Below are positions 33,599 through 45,421 of a stretch of 64,000 bases of DNA, piece after piece. The translations under genes were made by a program, and so were the position numbers. Source of the DNA: Rutpela maculata. Its lineage: Eukaryota > Arthropoda > Insecta > Coleoptera > Cerambycidae. The stretch spans positions 37,069,920 to 37,133,919 of the forward strand of contig OW386285.2 in NCBI GenBank assembly GCA_936432065.2. Reading direction: 5' to 3'. Below the pieces are notes generated by a model. It had not been told where the DNA came from and did no database searches. It saw only the letters and a program-made list of their open reading frames with translations. Within the stretch, counting starts at the first letter, position 1. Each line of letters begins with the position of its first letter.

Positions 33599-34546
33599 AT
33601 GGAGTTTATTTCTGCAAGTCAACTGCAGAAGTATGAAGATATTATTGACCAAATTAAAACCGAATTTGAAAAATATGAACGTCTTAAAAAGGAACTGGAA
33701 AACGAAAATGATAAAATAATTATATCTCAGTTGGCTAACAGCAGACTTAGTCAAAAGTTGTCGCATGTGAATGTGAAAATATTTAGTGATATTGTTGAGT
33801 TATGCAGTTTATATCACAGAGAACTACAAAATGATATCAGTAAACACTTGAGATATAATAACTGCAAGTTTTATTTAATAGAGATTTACATTACTAAATC
33901 TTTAATACGAAAGATTAAAGACTTACGGTGGTTGTTAAATGTGAGTGTAAGAAGTGAAAATATGTATATAAACAAAACAATTGCCATAAGTAGTAAAATA
34001 CCTACATTAGAAATTTTCCCAGTTGATGAAAACGTTATTAATTGTGTTGTTCAGGCCAGTTTAATCTTGCCTTCTGGTGACAAGTGGATGGTTATAAAAT
34101 TAGACACAGTACGTGTCGATATTTCATACCACTTTCAGACGTATAAGGAAAAACGAAGAATTAAGTCTAAACCAAATAATGTTTTGTGTATTGCAAAATG
34201 TTATAATGAAACACTGAATATCCGAGAACTTAAGGAACCATTAGTGTTGGATTACAAGCTGGCCTGTGATGCAGAAAATAGCCATTTCATACAGGCTGTT
34301 TTAAGAAATTGTTACCATAAATTAGAAATTGAATTATTTTCTGAACTAGACAATAATAGTGATAGTGATTTTATTCTACAATTTTCCACTGGTGTAGAGA
34401 ATCATAAATTGATATACAATAAAAGAGATAAAAATGTCGTAATAAGGTCTAATGTTAATGATTTATGCCTGCTGAAAAAGTATTTTTTGCAAGAATTTCA
34501 TTCAAAAGTAGCTGATAGAGGATCAATTACAAATTTAAAAGTAGAG
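33599..34546 (+). CDS. Large coding exon of an unrecognised host gene
   Basis: ATG directly follows an acceptor. The frame runs 316 codons to a donor (GTAGAG|GTATGT) in phase 0. Residues about 5-50 are a charged helical, probably coiled-coil segment (QKYEDIIDQIKTEFEKYERL, KKELENENDK). The rest looks like a mixed alpha/beta fold, with alternating hydrophobics (ASLILPSGDKWMVIKLDTV) and a Ser/Asp-rich loop (ELDNNSDSD). There is no signal peptide, transmembrane segment or catalytic motif that I recognise. Together with 49,778-49,864 it gives about 344 residues. Its codon use and clean frame contrast with the surrounding transposons, so I take it as a functional host gene. A structural or complex-forming role is only a guess from the coiled coil. 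Confidence 0.7.
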
Positions 34547-34814
34547 GTATGTATTTTAAATATATATTAATTATAAGACTCTTATATCTTACAGTGTTTC
34601 TTCTGATTCTCTATATAGCTATAAGTTATTTCACAATAACCATTATTATCAGCAGTTAAATTAAGAGGGAAACTGACCCAGAAACTGACTCATAACCTAG
34701 TATTTTTGCAATTTACTCAATAACAATGAGCCTTATGTTAAAACTACTGTACTTATATAAAGTCGAAATCTCATTTTTTGATCACATGCCCTTAAAATAA
34801 AAATTAGTCAAGAT
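34547..34814 (+). other. Start of the 15.2 kb intron
   Basis: AT-rich intron sequence before the first inserted palindrome. Nothing else is visible. Confidence 0.5.
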
Positions 34815-35825
34815 ACCTACTTTTCACGGTAACACCTTCCTAGGTCAGTTATTAGGTAGTCATCCAAGTTCAACCAAATTTGGATCAGTACCTATCAAAG
34901 ACATTTACCATATCTTTTTTGAATGAACAAAACTTATTTGTCATTGACGTGCATTTTTATTAAGAAAAAAAAGTGTCAATTTTTCCAGAAATCATATTAG
35001 GCACCTACTTCATATTAAGTAGGCATTTTTTTAAATTGAAAAACTAATGCGGTATTATTGACGAGCATGCTTTGGAACCCGTTATATCCAAAAAAACGAC
35101 ATTTTTATGTATTGTCTTTGAATTACGTCCCCCTTAAAATTCAAAATTACGTTTTTCAATTAACTATTAACTACTTAATTAATAAGTACTTAAGTAACTT
35201 GGAAACAAATAGATTTCGATAAAAAATTGTGCTTCATTTTCTATTTAAATTCACTTTCTCTACCACCCAGAGTCATCGATACCTACTTTCAAACTCGGTA
35301 ATTCTTGATGTCTAAATACCTACTTAATTTACTGGGCTGCTGGTTCAAAATTTTTAGTAATTTTTCCGAGTTTTTCAATTAAAATTCTTGGCCGCCTATG
35401 AAATTTGAAAGTATCAATGACACTGAGTGGTGAATTTAAATAGGAAATGAAGACTGATTTTTTACTGAAAAACAATTCGTCTTCAAGTTATTAATTAGGT
35501 AGGTATTTACCTAATAATTGAAAAATGTTATTAATGAGGGACCGTAATTCGAAAACTATAAATCAAAATGTCGTTAAATTTTGGATATAGATAGGAGTTC
35601 TAAAGTATGCTGATCAATAATGTTGTATTAGTTTTTCAGTAAAGATGCCTCATATGACTTCTCGAAAAATCGACCCTTTTTTTCTTAATAAAAAAACATG
35701 CCAATAGCTGAAATAGGCTTTTGATTTACGCAAAGAAGATACAGTAAAGTTCTTTGATATTCAAATTTGGTTGAAATTGGATGACTAATAACTGAGCTAC
35801 GAAGGTGTTCCCGTAAAAAGAGGTA
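34815..35825. mobile_element. Palindromic element, about 1 kb
   Basis: Arms are inverted around a centre near 35,330. TACCTACTTTTCACGG and AACACCTTC at the left match CCGTAAAAAGAGGTA and GAAGGTGTT at the right. Internal pairs include TTTGATTTAC- and AAATTTGGT-type text. It is diverged (roughly 75-80% by eye). Confidence 0.7.
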
Positions 35826-35943
35826 CAAACTGCAAGTTCACAAAAAATACATGCTTATATAAATTCAAAGTTGTTTATAATGCATCCAATGATGCAATCT
35901 TTTTCTTTGGAATTACGTGGTATGGTTTGTACCACCGATAATC

Positions 35944-36261
35944 CAGCGATATAAAAAAGCTAGCAAAAAAACGTAAAGGGTACCGACCGTGTATCAATTT
36001 CAGTCTATTTACATAAAAGGTCATAAAAGTGTTCGGCTTCTTTATTATTATCACAAAAAAATGGTCACATATTTCCTAACAAAAAATGTAGGCCTCTCCC
36101 ACTGAATATAACTGGTTGAAATTTTCTCAGAATTATGATACGTTGGAATAAAGTATGTGGTCAACGTGAACCAGCGTTGTCAACGTGGACCGGCGGGCGG
36201 TACACTAACTAGAAGCGGTCGGCGTCCATTATGCTTTTTTGCGAGCTTTTTTATATCGCTG
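35944..36261. mobile_element. Small TIR element (about 0.3 kb)
   Basis: CAGCGATATAAAAAAGCT at the left and AGCTTTTTTATATCGCTG at the right are perfect inverted ends; GTACCGACCG/CGGTCGGCG lie further inside. It is non-coding. Confidence 0.75.
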
Positions 36262-36803
36262 AATTATATGTGGAATACACTATAGGTAGGTATGTGCAGT
36301 TTTTTTTTAAATAATTTTTTACAAAAAAAAAAAATTATTGAAACTAGGTGTTTTTTTTCCAAATTTGTCATAATTAGTCATGTTTAAACAAAGGCAATGT
36401 CCAAATTGTAGATGTGGAAGCACCCACGATTACTCAGCCACAGTTTTAAAAACCACTGCCTAAGAAATTACTATTTCCACATCCAGATTTCCTAGCCAAG
36501 TCTCTTACAATGGAAAAAATTTTGATACTATATTAACACTCCTCTATGTGGAAATAATTGTTCATAGAACTTTAATACTATAATATTTGAAGTCGCCTAC
36601 CCCAAAAATCCATAAAATGATATGCAACATCGGTAGTGCGGTGGTTGATGCTAAAAAAAATTTAAGGCCTTTGGTTCTTGTACATACACTATATCACAAT
36701 TTTATTTTTTTACTCCCGTTAATCATGGGGTGGGGATAGAAATGGGGATGATAGTGGGGGTGGCTGATGCAAAAAAATTGAAACCTTGGCTTCTCATACA
36801 TTA

Positions 36804-37946
36804 TACAGGGTGTTTCGAAAAGATTGGGACAACGCTTAGACATCAAAACAAGTGGATTTAACTCAAAAAGTAGTGGTCTGACTCTTTTTGTTTTCAAGAT
36901 ACAGGGTGGAAAAGTAAAAAAATTGTATTCGTAATTTGTCTCTATCTTGGAGATTATTATACGTATCTACTTCAAAGTTGGTAACGACATGTTTTGTAGG
37001 TCGCTAATTACAATGGTGATATTGCCGATGCCATATTTTATATATGGCGCTAGTTACAGGACTTTTACGTGACACTTTAAGCCATAACTTTTTTGAGGTT
37101 TGGTTTTGGACATCGTCTTCTACTATAATCGAAGCGCAATTACGTTTCCTAAAGAAAAGGTGTACTTGTTTACACGCGATAAAATGCACCCTTTCAGAGA
37201 AATACGCGATTTACAACTTTGTCATACACCAGTTCGAAGAAATTCAACACCCCGGGTGTTTTGAAAAAATTGGGATAACGGTTATCGCAGACTCTTGACA
37301 TCAAAACAAGTTGATTTAACACAAAAAGTAGCGGTCTAACTCTTTTCGTTTTCAAGATACAGAGTGGTATAGTAAAAAAAACTGTTTTCATATTTTGTCT
37401 CTTTCTTGGAGAATATTATACGTATCTACAACAAGCACTATTGACGACTTCAAGACATCATACTTGACGTACACCTACTAGATAAGAAAACCGCTTTTAG
37501 GTATAACTGAATTTCCTCGAACTGGTGTGTGGTAAAGTTGTAAATAGCGTATTTCTCTGAAAGGGTGCATTTTATCGCGTTTAAACAAGTACACCTTTTT
37601 ATTAGGAAACTAAATTGCGTTTCGATTATAGTAGAAGACGATGTCCAAAACCTAACCTCAAAAAAGTTATGGCTTAAAGTGTCACGTAAAAGTCCTGTAA
37701 TTAGCGCCATCTATAAAATATGGCATCGGTAATAGCACCATTGTAATTAGCGACCTGAAAAATCTGCCGCTACCACGTATAATAGTCTCCAAGATAGAGA
37801 CAAATTATGAATACAGTTTTTTTACTTTGCCACCCTGTATCTTGAAAACGAAAAGAGTTAGACCACTACTTTTAGTTAAATCGACTTGTTTTGATGTCAA
37901 GAATCTACGGCTAAGCGTTGTGTCAATCTTTTCGAAACACCTTGTA
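36804..37946. mobile_element. TACAGGGTG foldback element
   Basis: Begins TACAGGGTGTTTCGAAAAG and ends CTTTTCGAAACACCTTGTA. The inner arms 37,030-37,230 and 37,495-37,720 are inverted (TTACAGGACTTTTACGTGAC and GTCACGTAAAAGTCCTGTAA). A second CGGGTGTTTTGAAAAAATT end at about 37,253 shows it is composite. TA-bounded GGGTG ends are common in insect MITEs. Confidence 0.8.
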
Positions 37947-39274
37947 TACACTAAATTTCTATTTTATATTATGAATTCTTCCTTGCTTTACTCATTACCC
38001 ATTACCCATTTACTCCTCATATGGATTAAGATCAAAATACAATCTAGTTCCAAATCTCGTAGTCCAGTCAACGGAGCGCGCTAAAATGATCAAAATATCT
38101 AATTTGAGTGCTAATGAATGGATTTTGATGAAACCTTGTGCAATGTGTTTGTAATGACATTAATAAAAAAGTTGAAAAAAGATTAGAGTAGGGAATGATG
38201 GGAAGGGATAGAAAAAACACCTTTTATCGCGGGTTCCGTAACTTGTAGAATTAGGTCAAAAATGAAAAATGTATTTTCCTTCTTTGGCCTAAAATAAGAT
38301 GTTTTTATTCTTATGATTTTTTTCGAAAAATGCACATTTTTCGAGATATGGCCACTCGAAAATTCCTAGAAGTGGGGGAGGGGAAATGTAAAATTTGAAA
38401 AAAAAAATCTGAAAAAATTCAGGTAAATGTACCATCGAAATACAAGACTTTTTTTATTTGCAACTTTTCTGAAAAGTTCGTTTTTCCAGAAAAACATGAA
38501 AAACTACCCTTTTCTTTGGAATTGTAGTGCTTTAAAAATATCTAATTTAAAAATTTTAAAAAATTCAGACGTATATTGTGGCCTTCTAATCATTTTTTTG
38601 TCTCTTGGAATTATTTTGTAACTTATTAATTTTCCCAGTCACAGGCAATTTTTCACTATAAATAATGTATTTCTGCACAAAATACATGAAAATGAGCGTG
38701 ATTTATACATATTATTATAAAAAAATATGTAACCTATTATATAGTTTTATACCATTTTTAAAAGTTCAATATAATTTTTAAATTAAAAATCATAAGTTTT
38801 CCGAAAAAAAATTTTTTTTTCACAGTTTTTATTTGTTAATGATAAAAGTGGGAGAACTGATTCATGGGGTTGAAATAAGACTTTTAATCAATAGCTTTTT
38901 AAAAAAAAAAAAAAAAGAAAAATGAAATTTTGGAAGTTGACGAAACAAATTCATTTACTATAATATAAAATTATGATTGATTATTTATACTGTAAATAAA
39001 ATAAGTGTTGTACTTGTAACTATATAAACATTTTCTGTATTAATTTAAATAATTTTTGTATATAAATAGAAAAAAAAAATATATGTTATACTGGTAACTA
39101 TATAAACTTATTTCTACCCTTTGAATCAGTTCTCCCATTTGTATCATTAACAAATAAAAATTGTGAAAATAAAAATTTTTCCGGAAAACTTTTTCACATC
39201 TTCAATTTAAAAATTATATTGAACATTTAAAAATGGTATATAACTATAAAGTTTAATATTTTTTTATAATAATA

Positions 39275-39816
39275 TACAACGTGATCTACCATGACAACAG
39301 TAGGTTGTCCCCACCGAAAGGAGTTAAAAAAATTAAAAATTAAAAAAAAAGTGACCAAAAAAATGACCTTATTTTTCTGTAGAAATGCGCCGCCAATGAC
39401 TAACTAATCTGACGTAACGCGGTACAACCATATCACTTTATCAGACTTGGGAATGATACTATTGGCAGTAAAGCTGGAGAGGATAGAAGTGACTTTTTGG
39501 TTTTAATCAAATCACACTACAAAAATGGCGAAATAAATCGAAAAGACAATGACCCTAGGCCAGTCAACTCTGCAATAGCAAGAGATATTTACAATAACAC
39601 GCCGGTGTCCTCATTGTTCGACCGAAAGCAAAAAACGCGGCTCTCTTTGATCTGTGCTTTGCCGCAGTTGGCGGCTTCACTTTTTATGCCATATAAGGCT
39701 CCAATACGTTCTTTCACAAGTAAGTTCGTCAACTTCAGTAGTGTATCTTCGCAAATTTACTAATAGTTTAATATACACCATTTTATTTTCCGCATATCAT
39801 GGTAGATCACGCTATA
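39275..39816. mobile_element. TA-flanked TIR element inside the second foldback
   Basis: TACAACGTGATCTACCATGA and TCATGGTAGATCACGCTATA are inverted with two mismatches and are bounded by ATA/TATA. Removing it restores the arm of the host foldback, so the boundaries are well supported. It holds a short open frame. Confidence 0.75.
39425..39763 (+). CDS. Unrecognised ORF inside the 0.5 kb TIR element
   Basis: An open frame from about 39,425 to 39,763, with the first ATG-like start at about 39,497. It reads LVLIKSHYKNGEINRKDN, DPRPVNSAIARDIYNNTP and LPQLAASLFMPYKAPIRS, a composition typical of coding sequence. A possible donor (CACAAG|TAAGT-like) lies near 39,718. It could be a captured exon or the remnant of a transposon protein; no family is recognised. 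Confidence 0.3.
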   Translation, partial: QPYHFIRLGNDTIGSKAGEDRSDFLVLIKSHYKNGEINRKDNDPRPVNSAIARDIYNNTPVSSLFDRKQKTRLSLICALPQLAASLFMPYKAPIRSFTSKFVNFSSVSSQIY

Positions 39817-40240
39817 TATAAATCACGCTTATCTTTCGAATTTTCATGTACTTTTTAATGTGCAAAAATGTAGTACATTATTTATCGTACTGCCTGTAAT
39901 TCATAAAATTAGTAAGTTACAAAAAAATTCCAAGGGACAAAAAATGTTTAGAAGGACTCAATGCATACGTCTGAATGTTTTCAAATTTTTAAATTAGTAC
40001 ATATTTTTAAAGCGCTGCAATTTCAAAAAAGTTTTCCATGTTTTTGCGGAAAAACTCGCTGAATACGCACTTTACAGAAAAGTTGCAAATAAAAAAAGTC
40101 TTGTATTTCGATGATACATTCACTTACATTTTCCCTCCCCCACTTTTAGGAATTTTCGAGTGGCCATATCTCGAAAAATATGTATTTTTTTCGAAACAAT
40201 TCACAAGAGTAAAACATCTTATTTTGGGCCAAAACAGGTA

Positions 40241-40245
40241 AATAT
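40241..40245. repeat. Target duplication left of the Gypsy element
   Basis: AATAT, matching 45,811-45,815. The exact size (4 or 5 bp) is ambiguous because one base could belong to the LTR end. Confidence 0.8.
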
Positions 40246-40634
40246 TGTAATGTGTTACAACCCTTAGAATGAATGTAGTGTATTTGCACCTACTCGAGAA
40301 ACCTACCAGAAGTTAGTTCTGGTGACATCTGGAATGATCTAGAGAATGGTGGCGTCATCACAGAACAATCGAGATCTGTCATTTTTGGGTATAAAAGACC
40401 GACCGCATTCTCGGCGAGTAGTTCAGAAAGTTCAGAAAGTATAGAAAGTGAGGTTAAGACTTCAAAGATAAACATTGTGATTTTTAGTCAGTAAAGTGTA
40501 TTTAAATTAACAATAGTATTGTGAAGTATCCAGTAAATATTTAATAAAGTGTGTTAGTGGACAATCTCTTGTTATAATTTTTGGAACCCACGGAATTTGC
40601 AAGGGGTAGTTTCCTAAGGGTGGAAACACGTTAC
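40246..40634 (+). repeat. 5' LTR of the Gypsy element
   Basis: Starts TGTAATGTGTTACAACCC and ends GTGGAAACACGTTAC. It contains TATAAAAG (40,390-40,397) and AATAAA (40,543-40,548), and GAAAGTTCAGAAAGTATAG repeats downstream of the TATA box. Differences from the 3' LTR: C/T in the TGACATC/TTGGAATG segment and G/A in the TTTAGTCR segment. Confidence 0.95.
40390..40397 (+). promoter_or_regulatory. LTR TATA box
   Basis: TATAAAAG in the 5' LTR, about 245 bp before the LTR end; the equivalent in the 3' LTR is at 45,566-45,573. Confidence 0.75.
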
Positions 40635-40638
40635 TAAT

Positions 40639-40654
40639 TGGTGTCAGAAAGCGG
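40639..40654 (+). promoter_or_regulatory. Primer-binding site
   Basis: TGGTGTCAGAA, four bases after the 5' LTR, is complementary to a tRNA ending TTCTGACACCA. This is the tRNA-Leu type as I remember it. The match weakens after 11 bases. Confidence 0.7.
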
Positions 40655-40730
40655 AATTTTACGACAGCAAGAGGAGAAAGAAGAGCAAGAAAGACAACGT
40701 CAAGAGGAAAAAGACGCACTCAGAAAAATA

Positions 40731-41813
40731 ATGGAAGACTTGGAAGAAAGACGCCAGGAGGAATTAAGGAAAATCCTGAGCGATCAAATAAAAATACAAT
40801 AGGACGCAATCATTTCTGTCAAAAGTGAGGTCAAAGAAGAGATAAGCAAGGTAGAAGAAAAAGTAGATAAGGTCGAAGATAAAGTAGGTGAAGTCAAGAC
40901 CGAAGTCGGTCAAGTAAAAGGAAAAGTAAATCAGTTTGAAGAAAAGATGAATGAGTTCGAAGAAGAAGTCAAGGGAGAAATAGACCGGCTTAAACGACAG
41001 TTGAGAGATAGAGGAAGCCAGCAGGTGGTATCATCAGGGCAGCGACTAAAACCTCCTTCTTTTGACGGCCAAAGTTTCTGGACGACGTACAAGAGGCAGT
41101 TTGAGGCAGCAGCGTGTGCGAACAATTGGGATAATGAGGAAAAGGCCATGGCATTAGTTCTAGCACTAAGGGGCCAAGCTTCAGAGTTACTCCAAACCAT
41201 CCCAGTTGAGAAACAAAGGGACTTTAAAGTCTTGGAAGCTGCATTAGACTTGAGGTATGGTGATCAACACCTTGCCCAATTATACCAGGCTCAGCTGAAA
41301 TCCCGGATGCAAAAAGCTGGGGAAAGTTTACAAGAATTTGAAGCTGCGATAGAGAGACTGGCACACCTGGCGTATCCGAGTGCACCTAAAGAATTCCAGG
41401 AACAATTAGCCGTAGGGGCCTTTTTAGATGGTATAAGGGACGAAGAGGTCAGGCGAGTTCTGAGACTGACGAGACACCAAAGTAGTAGCGAAGCTTTGGT
41501 GCGTGCACTCGAAGTAGAAGCCGCTTACAGGGATACTCCAAGGTCGAGAGTGCGAGCTGTGACTCTCGAAGAATCGCAACCAGAAATGAACCAGAACCCC
41601 TTGCTGACTGAGATGCAGAAAATATTCACCAAATTATGCGATAAATTGGATGGCCTCGGAAAGCAGGAAAAACAACAAAATAAAGGAAAGCCGAGCGGAG
41701 GTATTAAATGTTTCAACTGCGGCAAGGTGGGACATATGAAACGAGACTGTCGACAGCAGAACTCGGAGAGTCGAGTAAATGCTGTGAATGTTGAAGAGAA
41801 GCAGGAAAACTAG
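40731..41813 (+). pseudogene. gag: Gypsy gag (Gag polyprotein), interrupted by one stop
   Basis: Frame opens before the first ATG (40,731). The N-terminal 80 or so codons are a highly charged, probably coiled-coil region (EDLEERRQEELRK, KVEDKVGEVKTEVGQVK). TAG at 40,800-40,802 interrupts it in frame, so the remaining uninterrupted Gag starts at ATG 40,947 (288 codons). The capsid-like part follows (PPSFDGQSFWTTYKRQFE, ALRGQASELLQTIP). The nucleocapsid CCHC knuckle C-x2-C-x4-H-x4-C is at 41,709-41,750. Gag assembles the particle and packages the RNA. The stop could be a mutation of CAG or read through; the sequence cannot decide. Confidence 0.85.
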
Positions 41814-44800
41814 AGATAGCCAGCACCAAGGGGGCTGTGCTGGCTAGGGAATGCGGTGCCCCCAGAGAAGTAAAGATTTCCCAGCTCCAAAGAATTCCAA
41901 GTAGTCTGCTGTTGCAAGGATATGTGAATAGAAGAAAATGTGTGTTTACGATAGACACCGGTGCTACGTCATCAATAGTGCGGCCATTGTTTATATCAGG
42001 CTTGCAGATTGACAAGAAGCAAAATGGAGTAATCATTCGGACAGCCACGGGGGACAGAGCTGCGGTCCATGGAGAGGTTAACTTGGAACTGCAGGTTGGA
42101 CGTTTGAGGTTCAATTACAAGGTCATTGTGGCTGGCATTATGGATGATTTCATTTTGGGTCTAGACATCATGGGAGAGCAGGGATTCATTGTTGACGTAG
42201 GGGAGCGAGTCTTAAAAATTGGAAATGAGGAATTTATTCTGGCAACCGCAGATGACCAATTCCATAAAGCAAGGTTGTTAACAACAGAGACGATCAAGAT
42301 TCCTGCTCATTCAGAACAAATGATCGATGCTGCCTTAGAAGGAAATCCTGGAGGGTACCGTGTTGGCCTAGTTGAAGATGACGAATCGATTAAGTCCCTA
42401 CCCAATGTTATTGTGGCGAGAACTTTAACCCGGACTAAAGACAAAATCCCAATAAGAGTCGTTAATTTAAATTCCCACTCAGTGACAATTAAGGAAGGCA
42501 AACCGATTGGCTCCTATGAACCAGTCACATGGGTAGTGAGGTGCGAGGAACAAACAGAGGGAAGTTCGTCTACAAAAATAGACCAGGAAGTTTTGACCTT
42601 GCTGAGTACTCAGTTGGAGCATTTATCTGAGGATGAACGAAGGGAGGCAATCAAGTTCCTGGAAAAGGAAAGTTCAGTATTTGCCAAGAATACAGAGGCC
42701 CTTACAAAAACAGACATAGTCCAGCATCGGATAAATACTGGCGACTCACCAGCTATTCGACAACCACCTAGGAGGCTTCCATTAGCAAAACAAGAGGATG
42801 CCTCGGCAATGATAAACAAGATGCTGCAAGATGGAGTCATTGAGGAGTCCCTGGTCATCGCCAGTAGTTTTGGTTGCCAAGAAGGACGGAACATTAAGAT
42901 TTTGTGTCGATTATCGAAAATTAAATGATGTCACGAAGAAAGACAGTTACCCATTACCACGAATTGACGACACGTTAAGCACGTTGGCAGGCTCACGATG
43001 GTTTTCTACGTTAGACCTTAAGAGTGGATACTGGCAAGTGGGGCTTCATCCGGATGATAAGGAAAAGACAGCGTTTTCAGCAGGCAGTGGTCTTTATCAA
43101 TTTACCGTGATGCCTTTTGGACTTTGCAATGCGCCAGCTACCTTTGAAAGATTGATGGAATTCGTACTGCAAGGGCTAACCTGGAGGACGTGCCTGGTTT
43201 ACCTTGACGATGTGCTTGTTATGGGACAAGACTTTACAGAACATTTGAAAAATCTTCAAGAAGTATTTGGGCGAGTCAGGAATGCCCATCTGAAGTTGAA
43301 CCCGAAGAAGTGCCTGCTATTCCAGAAAGAAGTCAAATTTCTTGGTCACGTGGTGTCTTCGGATGGAATACAAACAGACCCCGACAAAATTTCTGCTGTA
43401 CGAGATTGGCCAAGACCATCTAACGTTCATGAAGTACGGAGCTTCCTTGGCCTCTGCACTTATTATAGACGCTTTGTGGAAGGGTTTGCCGAAATTGCGA
43501 AGCCATTACACCGGCTGACAGAAGAGAAAGTGCAGTACCAATGGACACCGGAATGTGAAACGGCATGGAGAAAATTGAAGGCAGCTCTATGCACTGGTCC
43601 TGTGCTAGCGTACCCACAACGGGAAGGACTTTTTATTTTAGACACGGATGCCAGCAATTCTTCGGTCGGTTGTGTACTGTCCCAAATCCAGAATGGGCAG
43701 GAAAGAGTGATCGAATATTTCAGCAAGGTGCTGTCCAAACCGGAAAGAAATTATTGTGTAACCCGGAAAGAGTTACTGGCAATCGTTAAATCAGTGGACC
43801 ATTTTCATAAATATCTTTATGGAAGACATTTTAAGATTCGCACCGACCATGCTGCATTAAAATGGCTGTTGCAGTTGAAAACCCCTGAAGGTCAACTGGC
43901 TCGTTGGATAGAACGGCTGCAACAGTATGATTTCAAAATCGAACATCGACCTGGAAGATCTCATAAGAACGCAGACGCTTTATCTAGAAGACCGTGCAAG
44001 GAAGATTGCAAGCACTGCCGCCACGTTGAGAAATTTCAGGGTACGGTGGCCGTCAACACTATTAAAATAGAGGTTCCTGATGATTGGACAACTGAAGCCC
44101 AGAGACAAGAACAACTGAATGACGCAGAGATTGGGGCTATATTGAAAGCAAAGGAGAAAGGAATTCGACCAGCGTGGAAGGATGTTTCGGACAAGGCAGT
44201 TGGATTGAAGGCTTTGTGGGCCCAATGGGATTCACTCAAAGTTATGAACGGGCTGCTAAAGAGAGCTTGGGAAAGCCCGGATGGCAAGGAAGTTGTTATG
44301 CGTCTAGTGATTCCCAGGTGTCGAGTACCGAAAGTACTTCCGGAAGTGCATAATGGAGCATCCGGTGGACACTTCGGCGTTAATAAGACCCTGAATAAAG
44401 TACGAGAACGATTTTATTGGGTAAATAGTCGTCAGGATGTGGAAGCTTGGTGTCGCAATTGCAAAATTTGTGCAGCAAGTAAGGGACCGCAGACTAGAAG
44501 TAGGGGTGCAATGAAACAATATAACGTCGGAGCTCCTTTCGAGAGGATTGCGATCGATATAGCCGGCCCATTCCCAGTAACCAAGGACGGTAACAAGTAT
44601 ATACTGGTTGCCATGGACTATTTTAGTAAGTGGCCAGAGGCCTATGCAATTCCAAACCAAGAAGCAGTCACTGTTGCCAAAGTCTTGGTAGATAATTTGA
44701 TATGTCGGTTTGGTGTACCCCTGGAGCTGCACTCAGATCAAGGGAGGAACTTTGAGTCAGAGGTGTTTCAGCAAATCTGCAAGTTATTGGGGATACACAA

Positions 44801-45410
44801 AACACGGACAACAGCCCTTCACCCGCAATCAGATGGAATGGTGGAACGACATAACAAGACCATGAAAGAACATCTCTCTAAAGTGGTTCATAAGAATCAA
44901 CGTGATTGGGATCTCCACATACCGTTCTTCCTCATGGCATACAGAGCTGCTATCCACGAGTCTACGAAACAAACACCAGCCCGTGTAGTATTCGGTCATG
45001 AGATCAGACTGCCGTGTGATTTGATTTTCGGAACACCAGGCGGAGAACAGCTTCCTGTGAACAGCTATGTCGATGAAATGAGTGAACGGCTAAGAAATGT
45101 TCATGAGCTGATTAGAGACCAAATCACCATAGCCAGTGACCGAATGAAGGCTCGATACGACCGTAAGGGTAGTTCAGAAGGGTTCAAGGCAGGAGATCTG
45201 GTTTGGCTGTACAACCCACAGCGGAAGAAAGGGAAGTCACCGAAACTTCAACCTCCTTGGGAAGGACCTTATACTGTTATTACCCGAATTAATGATGTCG
45301 TCTATCGTATTCAACGAAACAAAAAGTCCAAGATGAAGATCGTACACTTGGATAGACTGGCGAAGTATGTGAAAGAGGCTGAATTGCCTGACCGGGACGT
45401 TCAGGCTTAA
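41795..45410 (+). pseudogene. pol: Gypsy pol (protease, RT, RNase H, integrase), one frameshift
   Basis: Open in the -1 frame relative to gag from 41,795, so the overlap is only 19 bases (GGAAAACTAG just before the gag stop). Protease: DTGA at 41,954-41,965. The reading frame then shifts at about 42,842-42,855, where IEES of one frame meets SPWSS of another; a 2-base loss would explain it. Beyond it the frame is open for 859 codons. RT: FCVDYRKLND, STLDLKSGYWQV, MPFGLCNAPATF, and YLDD at 43,200-43,211. RNase H: ILDTDAS and RTDHAALKWL. Integrase: an HHCC-type zinc region (HNGASGGHFG, CRNCKIC), Asp in AIDIAGPFP, HSDQGRNF and the catalytic Glu in MVERHNKTMKEH. A GPY/F-like WEGPYTV follows. Ends TAA 45,408-45,410. 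Confidence 0.92.
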
Positions 45411-45421
45411 GGAGGGGGCAG
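45411..45421 (+). other. Polypurine tract
   Basis: GGAGGGGGCAG directly precedes the 3' LTR, the position expected for the plus-strand primer. Confidence 0.75.

Noticed and set aside
40931..44732. Minus-strand ORFs in the Gypsy element
   Set aside because: Antisense shadows of gag and pol.
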